Below are positions 1 through 5,171 of a stretch of DNA of 5,171 nucleotides, one piece after another. The translations under genes and the position numbers were made by a program. Positions within the stretch are counted from its first letter, which is position 1. Each line of letters opens with the position of its first letter. Source of the DNA: an uncultured Planctomycetaceae bacterium (GTDB taxonomy: Bacteria > Planctomycetota > Planctomycetia > Planctomycetales > Planctomycetaceae). The notes beneath the pieces were generated by a model. That model was given only the letters and a program-made list of their open reading frames with translations, was not told where the DNA came from and made no database searches. The stretch lies in NCBI GenBank assembly GCA_937975745.1, contig CALJUK010000598.1:1-5171 (forward strand). Reading direction: 5' to 3'.

Positions 1-64
1 TCTCGCCGGAGGGGGGCGGCGGCTGCAGTTGCGGGTCGTGGATGGAGATGTCGGTTGGCTTCAT
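1..64 (-). CDS. N-terminal fragment of an unidentified protein (partial, leaves window on the left)
   Basis: Reading the minus strand from the ATG at 62-64 gives an open frame of 21 codons to the window edge. The peptide starts MKPTDISIHDPQLQ, followed by a proline run and Ala-Arg. Codon choice is gene-like: ATC, TCC, ATC, CAC, GAC, CCG and CTG are C- or G-ending. An in-frame TGA lies 27 nt upstream (89-91), with no other good start between, so this ATG is the only candidate start. No clear Shine-Dalgarno sequence precedes it, which is common in planctomycetes. The fragment is too short to identify a family, and no signal peptide or membrane segment is visible in these residues. The proline run suggests a flexible N-terminal extension. 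It could also be chance, since other frames are open here too. Confidence 0.42.
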   Translation of the reverse strand, partial: MKPTDISIHDPQLQPPPPSGE

Positions 65-237
65 GCCGCGAACGGATTGACGCGATCGTCAAGCAACGGC
101 ACGACCAGCCCTGATGTTCAGTCCTGACGGCGTAGAAACGATGCCATACTGCCCCTGCCAATCCTTCGATGAAACATAGTTCATCGACCTTTCTCGTGTT
201 GCGAACGTGCCATTTCTTTGGGCATTCGGTTCACGGG

Positions 238-335
238 CAGTTCGGCTGCCATTTTGGCTGCATTGTTCAAAAACGCCGTGTTTCGGGGCGACCGTTCGTA
301 CGGGCGGGGTGTGTGCACTCTCTGTACTCTGTCTC
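238..335 (+). repeat. Repeat copy A (imperfect, inverted partner at 4840-4953)
   Basis: This plus-strand segment aligns with the minus strand of 4840-4953. Shared blocks occur in the same order in both copies. They are GCCATT (248-253), GCATTGTT (260-267), CGTTCGTACGG (293-303), CGGGGTGT (305-312) and a 25-nt stretch at 311-335 that matches 21 of 25 positions. Spacing between blocks differs by a few bases, so the copies are diverged with small indels. A 7-bp stem with a 16-nt loop can form at 298-327. Its function is unknown. It may be a dispersed intergenic repeat or a structured RNA element. Confidence 0.7.
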
Positions 336-363
336 GTGTGCCCGTACTCTCAGCAGTGTGCCT
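324..363 (+). repeat. Two imperfect 20-nt direct repeats
   Basis: Positions 324-343 and 344-363 both start GTACTCT and both carry GTGTGCC seven bases before their last base. They match at 14 of 20 positions. A third GTGTGC occurs at 311-316. The first unit overlaps the end of repeat copy A, so the duplication may be an extension of that element. Confidence 0.4.
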
Positions 364-527
364 GTGGCGCGGGCAGTCTGTTTTCGGTGTTTGCTCTGCA
401 TTGGGCTCGCTACATGAGTGGGTGCGGGTGCGCGCGGGCGAGGCAGCTGAATGAGTCAGAGTGTGAACGAGTGCAGACGTGTGTCTGGGGTCAGGCTGCC
501 CGTATTGGCAAACAGTTTGTCTTGTCG

Positions 528-544
528 TCGGTCGAACAGACCGA
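528..544. other. Short perfect inverted repeat (hairpin)
   Basis: TCGGTC at 528-533 and GACCGA at 539-544 are perfect complements around a 5-nt loop, giving a 6-bp stem. It lies about 90 nt past the stop of the large gene on the minus strand. No T-run follows on either strand, so it is not a standard intrinsic terminator. Confidence 0.35.
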
Positions 545-557
545 GGACTCTTCTGGC

Positions 558-591
558 CATGTGGCCGAAGCGTATCCAAACCAGCCACATG
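558..591 (-). terminator. Possible non-canonical terminator hairpin after the large gene
   Basis: CATGTGGC at 558-565 and GCCACATG at 584-591 are perfect 8-bp complements with an 18-nt loop. On the minus strand the hairpin starts about 40 nt after the stop of the large gene, a plausible place for transcript end formation or 3'-end protection. There is no U-tract after it, so the terminator reading is weak and the stem could be coincidental. Confidence 0.25.
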
Positions 592-632
592 CGTACAAAG
601 GAAGACTTCGCGAGAAAAGTCAGTGACAGAGC

Positions 633-3600
633 TCATCTTGACTCCCAACGGTCCCGCTCATCCCACCATTTTGCTTCGCGGTCGTAGCTCTGGGCTACGG
701 AGTCCAGAATCTCTGCGACGAAGACTGAGTCAAACAGAATTCGATCTGCCTTGGCTCGAAAATCGTCCGCAAGCGCTCTTTCCTGGTCACTACCGCTTGC
801 TCGGAAGGCTGCCCCCCTCAGGTTCTTGATCCCACAGTACATCCCAGATCTGAGCGAGTCCGAGGCAATCTCGCCAGCAACGCGGCGCACCGCCGTGCAC
901 GGCCACTTGCCATCGGAATCCTTCGCTTTGCACCGCGCGAAGAGCTGCCCAATATGACTATCGCAGACTTCCAGTCGCCCAGACGCATCAGCGATCCGTC
1001 GAGCGTCGTTGCACCATTCTCTCAGTTGGCCTTCATCTACCGAATCATCTTCATTTGTGCCCGGTAGGAGACTCCAATCATGGAGAAGACGGTACGCGTG
1101 CTTCGCCATGTAACGCTGATGGTCCGTCGACTCCTGTTCTTCCACTTCCTCTGCCTCGGACTCTCGAGAAGGGTAGCCGCAACTTAGGACTTCATTGAAG
1201 AACTGTGGCGAGTTCGACAAATACCTGTGCAAAGTCCGTGGTGAATGACCGGAATGGCCGTCCAGCAGGTGAATAAAGTGCCACTCGATCCGCATTAGAC
1301 GATCGGGATCGATATCGTCACGTCGCTGCAGCTCCTCGATGACACTTTGAATGTCATGAGCATTCAGCCGCCGGAATTGGTCGTGTGAGTGTGCGGCTGA
1401 CAGCTCCAGCAGCGCATCAAATTGTTTCATGAGCGTCTCCGGTGACAGCTTGCGCTTCTGATGCAGCGCCATCGAAACCAGGTTCAATGTGTCAGCGGGC
1501 CGCTTGTGCTCGATCAGCTTCCGAACGGCAGTCTCCACATCTTCTGACTCAAGCTGAGGATTAGACGCACGACAGGTGGTCCAGTATGTACGTGACACGT
1601 CATCACCAGCCGACTCTGCCCGATCCCACACCGCCCGAGAAAACCGAAGCGATCGCAGGAAGTTGGCTTTCTGCGTCGTCGTCTCACATCTGCTGAGGTT
1701 GTCATCCACCCACTGCCATCCATCCGTGTGCTGCCGCGCCCAAATAAAGCCAAACGCGAGGTCCAATTTCCTTGGCTCTCCCTCCAGGTAGACCGGCAGG
1801 ACGTCGGCGACATACTTGTCCTCTGTCGCTTTCGCCAATGCGGAACCGACGACGTGTGGCGCACTTGCCTCTTCCAGCAGTGCTTCAACACCATCAAAAC
1901 CTTGTTGCTCCAGGATCTCCTGCAGTGCTTCCATGCGGGCCGTTTCCAGAGCCGCTTCGTTGTCCGAATGATCGCCGCCGCGTTGAAAGAACCGATCCGG
2001 CCAATCTGCGAATAGCCAGGCGTGACGAAACACGGGGTCGCACGGCTTCAGCCGAGTAAGGACACCCTCAAGGCGATCCACGATTCCTGACGGGAGCGCC
2101 CAGTGTGAACTCGCAAAGTACCGATGTCGATTGATCTGCTCTGACAATTTATCCGACAAGATCCGCCGATTGGTGTCGGATATGTCAGTGTCACACAATG
2201 ATTCGAGCCCATCGAGCAACTGTTCGTGAACTATGTACGGGAACCGCCCAATGTTCTCAAAGATTTGCTTCCACCGTTCGACATTGACTCCTGCTTCGGT
2301 GACAACTCGTTCAGCAGTTGCAGTCATGAATGCGAGGGACTCTGCAGTTGTTGCTCCCTCTACCCACTCATTCGCCCAGTTTCTCCAATACGGGCGGTGC
2401 GTTGGATGCGATACGCCGCCGGCAGAGTCAGGCAGAAGGTTGATGAGAATTGGCCACACTGCATTGCGATCGGTCTGGATTAGCAGGTCGAGCACCTGAA
2501 TTCGCTCCTCGACGGTCGCGGTAGTCTGAGGCAGCCAATGCAATAAGATTTCACACAGTGTGGAAGAGGGCCGATTACCCCATTTTCCCTCGGGAGCATC
2601 TCGCGATGCCAACACGAGCAATGACTGCGCAACTTCAGGCAGCAGTGATTTCGGCCACGCGAGAGTTTCCAACGCCCAGAGAAGTCCTGCATGGTTGCAT
2701 CGCCCAAACAGTGAATCCTCCTCCTCATGCAAGAGTGTGACAAGTTCCGGTTCCGTCTTGCTGAGGTCGGATCGGACGGAGTTTAGAAAGCTGCGAGGAC
2801 TTGCCTCGGCGAGCAATGGCAATCGCGACGCAATGGATGCCCAGCGATGCCAGGTACACGTGGGCGAGAGGACCGACGACACAATACGATCGACGCTTGA
2901 AGTGACATCAATCGATGCCGCCGCCTGCAGCTTGGATCCGAAAGCACCCAAGAATGCGAGCGTCTCAGCGACGTGTCTCTTGATTGTCTCCGAGTACTTT
3001 GGGGCGTGGCCCGAGATGTTCGCGTAGAGCCGTTGATTTTCGGGAAGCTGATATCGTGGATCGTCGTCCGCCAGAATGTCGACCGCCAGCGTTTCAAATT
3101 TACCAAGCGCGGTGGGCGTGACCCGATCCTGGAATAGAGACCATGCATGATCCTTCGAGATCAACCGCCAGTTTCCGGCGGCGTGAAGCAACAATGGTTC
3201 TCGACCACTGGCCATCAATTGCAATTCGGCTTCGCACTCAGCAAACGGACGCCCCGCGATTTGAGCGAAGGCGTCATGATCGGCCGAATTGTCCGACCAA
3301 CCGCCCAGGAGAAGGCAAGCAGCCAGGACCTCCGACGAGACTCCTTGTGACCAGTCCGGCAGTTCCACGCGTGACGGCGCGAGTCTGTGCTTCAGAATTG
3401 CGAGACTTCCACCGGCGGACCGAGCAAGCTGTTCTGCTTGCACCGGTGCGTAGCCGCACTCCTCCAGCGCCTGCTTCAACTCAAACTCACTGGCTCGTTC
3501 TAGTTCGATGGTCCGATCAGTGTTGGGAAATGTCGGCTCCGTGGAGACAAGGACATGGTGACCATTGCCGACAGCTCTCATGATTTCCTGAGCTGGCAGA

Positions 3601-4427
3601 CAGATAGATGGCTCGACGACGAGTATAGATGGGGTCGTTCCATCGCGAAGCGCCGACCACGCATCGTAGGAACTGACTATGACTGTGCGAGATTCGATCC
3701 TCTCACGATCCTCGTCCTGCATCGCCGCAACCGCCGCGCAGAAGAAGTCAGCAATTTCGGCGGGCGACCGACATTCGATCAGCAATTGGGCGGATTGACC
3801 ATTGAGCCACTCTTCGATCCTCGACACGCTCCTGTCGCGGCCGGCAAGATACACTTTCGGGACAAGAGGGCGTGAACTGAATCGAGAGATGACCTCCCAT
3901 CGCTCGGAAATGTCGTCGACCCCGGATGGACGCGTTCCAATCTGCCTCCCGAACCAGACAATGAAACCAAATGGTGCTGTCTCCGCCCATTGTTCGATGT
4001 CATCGGCGTCGAGAGCACGAACGTCTTTCCACTCCCCCAGCTTTCGCTTCTCGTCAGCCCAGCCCTTTTTCTCGCGCCAATGCCGCGCTGTTAGGCTGAC
4101 GTAGGTCGACTTCTGCCGTATTTCTGCTGGTGTGTTCTTCGTCCGAATGTCGAAGTCACTGTTGGCCTTACGTCCAACTTGTGATTCGACGCTCAATTCC
4201 CAGACGGAATCTCCATCCGGTACCCAGGCATTCCCTTTGCGACAACTTACCTCCCCGTCAAACCCCGGACGTTGGACGGACTCGTACGCGGGAAAGTCGA
4301 TCTTCTGTACATCACGTGGATCGAGAGTCGCCCACGCCAAGCGACGGATCACGTGAGGAAGCATCGAGCGTGCAATCGTGGCTTCTGCCCACGCCCGAAT
4401 TCTATGAGCATTTACGAACAAGCTCAT
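633..4427 (-). CDS. Large modular protein: nuclease-like N-terminus, degenerate NTPase-like segment, long helical C-terminus; candidate defence protein
   Basis: Intact 1264-residue protein, probably cytosolic because no signal peptide or membrane segment is visible. Residues 1-45 are helical, with a WAEAT...MLPHVIRRL pattern. Residues 46-165 look like a PD-(D/E)xK-type nuclease: PGFDG (Asp57), SVWELS (Glu77), GRKAN (Lys87), then STYVSLTARHW and a DADDIEQW motif. Residues 190-350 look like an NTPase core without a GxxxxGK[ST] Walker A; a Walker B-like SILVVE lies at 267-272. Residues 360-440 suggest a winged helix. The rest is mostly helical repeats with motifs such as HRWASIASRLPLLAEA (527-542), GLLWALETLAW (581-591) and PTHRPYWRNWANE (675-687). 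An acidic linker (about 1089-1104) and a C-terminal module (1174-1264, NLRGAAFR, WWDERDRW) follow. I recall these motifs from a widespread family of large uncharacterised bacterial proteins, but cannot name a tested function. The start is supported by GGAG 7 nt upstream and by N-terminal motifs. A defence role is inferred from domain order. Confidence 0.93.
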   Translation of the reverse strand: MSLFVNAHRIRAWAEATIARSMLPHVIRRLAWATLDPRDVQKIDFPAYESVQRPGFDGEVSCRKGNAWVPDGDSVWELSVESQVGRKANSDFDIRTKNTPAEIRQKSTYVSLTARHWREKKGWADEKRKLGEWKDVRALDADDIEQWAETAPFGFIVWFGRQIGTRPSGVDDISERWEVISRFSSRPLVPKVYLAGRDRSVSRIEEWLNGQSAQLLIECRSPAEIADFFCAAVAAMQDEDRERIESRTVIVSSYDAWSALRDGTTPSILVVEPSICLPAQEIMRAVGNGHHVLVSTEPTFPNTDRTIELERASEFELKQALEECGYAPVQAEQLARSAGGSLAILKHRLAPSRVELPDWSQGVSSEVLAACLLLGGWSDNSADHDAFAQIAGRPFAECEAELQLMASGREPLLLHAAGNWRLISKDHAWSLFQDRVTPTALGKFETLAVDILADDDPRYQLPENQRLYANISGHAPKYSETIKRHVAETLAFLGAFGSKLQAAASIDVTSSVDRIVSSVLSPTCTWHRWASIASRLPLLAEASPRSFLNSVRSDLSKTEPELVTLLHEEEDSLFGRCNHAGLLWALETLAWPKSLLPEVAQSLLVLASRDAPEGKWGNRPSSTLCEILLHWLPQTTATVEERIQVLDLLIQTDRNAVWPILINLLPDSAGGVSHPTHRPYWRNWANEWVEGATTAESLAFMTATAERVVTEAGVNVERWKQIFENIGRFPYIVHEQLLDGLESLCDTDISDTNRRILSDKLSEQINRHRYFASSHWALPSGIVDRLEGVLTRLKPCDPVFRHAWLFADWPDRFFQRGGDHSDNEAALETARMEALQEILEQQGFDGVEALLEEASAPHVVGSALAKATEDKYVADVLPVYLEGEPRKLDLAFGFIWARQHTDGWQWVDDNLSRCETTTQKANFLRSLRFSRAVWDRAESAGDDVSRTYWTTCRASNPQLESEDVETAVRKLIEHKRPADTLNLVSMALHQKRKLSPETLMKQFDALLELSAAHSHDQFRRLNAHDIQSVIEELQRRDDIDPDRLMRIEWHFIHLLDGHSGHSPRTLHRYLSNSPQFFNEVLSCGYPSRESEAEEVEEQESTDHQRYMAKHAYRLLHDWSLLPGTNEDDSVDEGQLREWCNDARRIADASGRLEVCDSHIGQLFARCKAKDSDGKWPCTAVRRVAGEIASDSLRSGMYCGIKNLRGAAFRASGSDQERALADDFRAKADRILFDSVFVAEILDSVAQSYDREAKWWDERDRWESR

Positions 4428-4434
4428 CTAATGA

Positions 4435-4455
4435 CTCCAGGCACAGCGAAGTGCC
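4435..4455 (-). promoter_or_regulatory. Ribosome binding site of the large gene with an adjacent leader hairpin
   Basis: On the minus strand GGAG (4435-4438) sits 7 nt before the ATG at 4425-4427, a good Shine-Dalgarno position that fixes the start. One base further upstream, GGCAC and GTGCC (4440-4455) form a perfect 5-bp stem with a 6-nt loop. The hairpin ends right beside the binding site and could influence ribosome access or mRNA stability. That effect is inferred. Confidence 0.6.
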
Positions 4456-4512
4456 GCGCATGCATCGCGAACGGCCCTATTGATCCCAACACACGGACAG
4501 ACAGCATAACGA

Positions 4513-4521
4513 ATTATAGCA
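4513..4521 (-). promoter_or_regulatory. Extended -10 promoter for the large gene
   Basis: The minus strand reads TGCTATAAT, a perfect TATAAT with the TGn extension used by promoters that need little -35 contact. No good TTGACA lies 16-18 nt upstream (the best positions read ACATCG or similar). Transcription would begin near 4506 and give a leader of about 78 nt. This supports independent transcription of the large gene rather than read-through from the sulfatase. Confidence 0.5.
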
Positions 4522-4761
4522 GGGCCTCGGCTCATCGATGTACGCTCGTCGATCCGACGCTCTGACGCTGGCTGAATGCGGGTGAATAACGTGTTGAGGA
4601 ATGACAAGTGACCCAGTAGGTGAGTCGGACCGTGGCCCACCAGCCGCCGCGCAACCCGGTTACAACGTCGGCTCCCTGTCACCCTGCAACTCTGCCATTT
4701 CCCCGCGATGCGCGCAACCGCCTCCCATTCAGATAGACCAGCTCGATGCCCGATAGGAGCG

Positions 4762-4777
4762 CAATTCAATTAATTAA
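4762..4777. repeat. AT-rich 16-bp direct repeat, copy 1
   Basis: CAATTCAATTAATTAA, identical to 4822-4837 and exactly 60 nt from it. It contains the 8-bp palindrome TTAATTAA (4770-4777). The flanking bases differ between the copies, so the identity is limited to these 16 bases. It could be a protein-binding site or a recombination scar. Confidence 0.75.
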
Positions 4778-4821
4778 CCTCGCGCCTACTAACCTTGTTG
4801 CCGCGTGAACCCTCAACAACT

Positions 4822-4837
4822 CAATTCAATTAATTAA
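4822..4837. repeat. AT-rich 16-bp direct repeat, copy 2
   Basis: Second identical copy of the 16-mer at 4762-4777, with the TTAATTAA palindrome at 4830-4837. It ends two bases before repeat copy B (4840-4953), so it may mark one border of that element. Confidence 0.75.
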
Positions 4838-4839
4838 AT

Positions 4840-4953
4840 GGGACAGAGTACGGACAGTGTACACCCCGATTCCGTACGAACGCTCGCCCGTCGAGGCCTG
4901 CGGCGCGCAACCAAACAATGCTCGGGTAATACGGAATGGCGGACCGGGAACAG
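4840..4953 (-). repeat. Repeat copy B (imperfect inverted partner of 238-335), just after the sulfatase gene
   Basis: Read on the minus strand, this segment contains the same ordered blocks as copy A. They are GCCATT (4935-4940), GCATTGTT (4914-4921), CGTTCGTACGG (4872-4882), CGGGGTGT (4861-4868) and the 25-nt block 4840-4864. It begins about 10 nt past the sulfatase stop codon and can fold into a 7-bp stem with a 16-nt loop (4848-4877). A second pair of 8-bp complements, ATTCCGTA (4869-4876) and TACGGAAT (4930-4937), offers an alternative fold. It could act as a 3'-UTR structure for the sulfatase mRNA, but no U-tract typical of an intrinsic terminator follows. Confidence 0.7.
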
Positions 4954-4963
4954 GACGATTCGG

Positions 4964-5171
4964 CTAGCGGGTCTTGGGGGGAGCGGGCGTCCACCAGTTG
5001 TTGAGGAGGTCTTGCAGGCGGACGACGTCGTCGCTGAGGGCGGGGGAATTGGCCAGGTTCGTGGATTCGAAGGGGTCGGCCGTGACGTTGTACAGCGCGA
5101 CTGAATCGAGGTAGTCGCCCCAGGGTTTCTCGTGGGGCGCCTGCACATGAGGGACGATCAGCTTCAAGTCT
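4964..5171 (-). CDS. Sulfatase, C-terminal end (partial, leaves window on the right)
   Basis: The last 68 residues of a minus-strand protein, ending at a TAG (4964-4966). The frame is open to the window edge, so the true start lies outside. The motif sequence LKLIVPH...PWGDY...ALYNVTADPFESTNLA is characteristic of the C-terminal subdomain of type I (formylglycine) sulfatases. There a beta-strand carrying K-L-I is followed by LYN-x-x-x-DP-x-E-x-x-NLA and a final helix (here SDDVVRLQDLLNNWW). The catalytic CxPSR region and metal ligands are not in the window, so activity and substrate cannot be judged. Family knowledge: these enzymes cleave sulfate esters, and in planctomycetes they are typically exported to degrade sulfated algal polysaccharides. 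The protein ends shortly after the helix in a Pro/Lys tail. Repeat copy B follows about 10 nt later. It is unlikely to share a function with the large gene. Confidence 0.88.
   Translation of the reverse strand, partial: DLKLIVPHVQAPHEKPWGDYLDSVALYNVTADPFESTNLANSPALSDDVVRLQDLLNNWWTPAPPKTR

Larger units (their letters stand above)
65..632. other. Intergenic region with repeat copy A; no convincing gene
   Basis: This stretch separates the left-edge gene start from the stop of the large gene. Open frames exist on both strands, but their products are rich in Thr, Arg, His, Ser and Cys, show no domain-like pattern and overlap one another. They look like by-products of a GTGTGC/GTACTCT-rich, stop-poor sequence. 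It contains repeat copy A (238-335), an imperfect 20-nt duplication (324-363) and two short inverted repeats (528-544 and 558-591) that might end transcription of the large gene. No tRNA, rRNA or CRISPR is seen. Confidence 0.6.
4428..4963. other. Intergenic region: promoter and leader of the large gene plus several repeats
   Basis: This gap lies between the sulfatase stop and the start of the large gene, both on the minus strand. The part nearest the large gene (4428-4521) is its promoter and leader. Positions 4540-4760 show no domain-bearing gene. The only long open frame there starts at a TTG and encodes an Arg-rich, family-less peptide. Its translation reminds me of short hypothetical proteins annotated repeatedly in Rhodopirellula, so the DNA may itself be a dispersed repeat. 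The 16-bp direct repeats and repeat copy B fill 4762-4953. Confidence 0.6.

Noticed and set aside
89..184. Minus-strand 31-codon frame upstream of the left-edge gene
   Set aside because: Too short to support, with no recognisable motif. The ATGA junction alone is not enough.
207..626. Plus-strand open frame of 139 codons through repeat copy A
   Set aside because: Cys- and Trp-rich product with no family pattern. It overlaps other open frames and repeat DNA, and has no ribosome binding site that stands out.
65..632. CRISPR array or tRNA in the left intergenic region
   Set aside because: The repeats are only two imperfect 20-mers with no spacers, and no cloverleaf-like arrangement was seen.
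181..648. Minus-strand open frame of 155 codons overlapping the end of the large gene
   Set aside because: It starts at a TTG, or at an ATG overlapping the large gene's stop. It encodes a Thr/Arg/His/Ser/Pro-rich peptide without domain-like patterns and runs antisense through repeat copy A. Kept only as a finding about the ATGA overlaps.
2560..3027. Long open frames antisense to or inside the large gene (for example 2560-3027 plus, 3143-3583 plus, 1514-1897 minus)
   Set aside because: The large gene's own frame has continuous family-like motifs through these regions. The alternatives have no domain pattern and arise from its codon bias.
4428..4769. Minus-strand 113-codon frame ending immediately before the large gene's ATG
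   Set aside because: TTG start, Arg-rich unrecognised product, and the best promoter of the large gene lies inside it. More likely repeat DNA than a gene.
238..4953. Insertion sequence with terminal inverted repeats
   Set aside because: The inverted copies are diverged, there is no transposase between them and no target-site duplication was seen at their outer edges. Classical IS status is not supported.
4838..5104. Plus-strand 88-codon frame
   Set aside because: It is antisense to the sulfatase end and repeat copy B. The Gly/Arg/Val-rich product is a shadow of those.

Overview
The window looks like part of a planctomycete chromosome, most likely a marine Rhodopirellula-type organism. The evidence is the C-terminal end of a sulfatase at the right edge (planctomycetes are unusually rich in sulfatases), moderate GC content, and long intergenic stretches with repeat-like character. 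The genus is an inference from style and memory. No marker gene is present.

Layout. (1) 1-64: the first codons of a minus-strand gene that leaves the window on the left. (2) 65-632: intergenic. It holds one copy (A) of a roughly 100-nt repeat, some GTGTGC/GTACTCT-rich sequence and two small inverted repeats, with no convincing gene. (3) 633-4427, minus strand: one intact gene of 1264 codons that dominates the window. (4) 4428-4963: intergenic. It holds the likely promoter, 5' leader and ribosome binding site of the big gene, two identical AT-rich 16-mers exactly 60 nt apart, a 9-mer present three times, and repeat copy B in inverted orientation relative to A. (5) 4964-5171, minus strand: the C-terminal end of a sulfatase.

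The large protein has a modular layout. It has an N-terminal region that looks like a PD-(D/E)xK-type nuclease, then an NTPase-like segment with a degraded Walker A and a winged-helix-like region. About 800 residues of alpha-helical, repeat-like sequence follow, with a tryptophan- and charge-rich C-terminal module. This effector / switch-like / long helical sensor order resembles STAND-type antiviral proteins such as Avs. A single-gene antiphage or anti-plasmid role is therefore a reasonable hypothesis, but nothing here proves it. No second defence gene, CRISPR array, transposase or integrase is visible.

The most distinctive non-coding observation is that the big gene is bracketed by two diverged copies of the same repeat in inverted orientation. 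Both copies can form a 7-bp stem with a 16-nt loop, and the stem is kept despite sequence changes. Copy B lies just after the sulfatase stop codon. The big gene is probably transcribed alone from its own extended -10 promoter, with the sulfatase upstream on the same strand but separated by about 540 nt.
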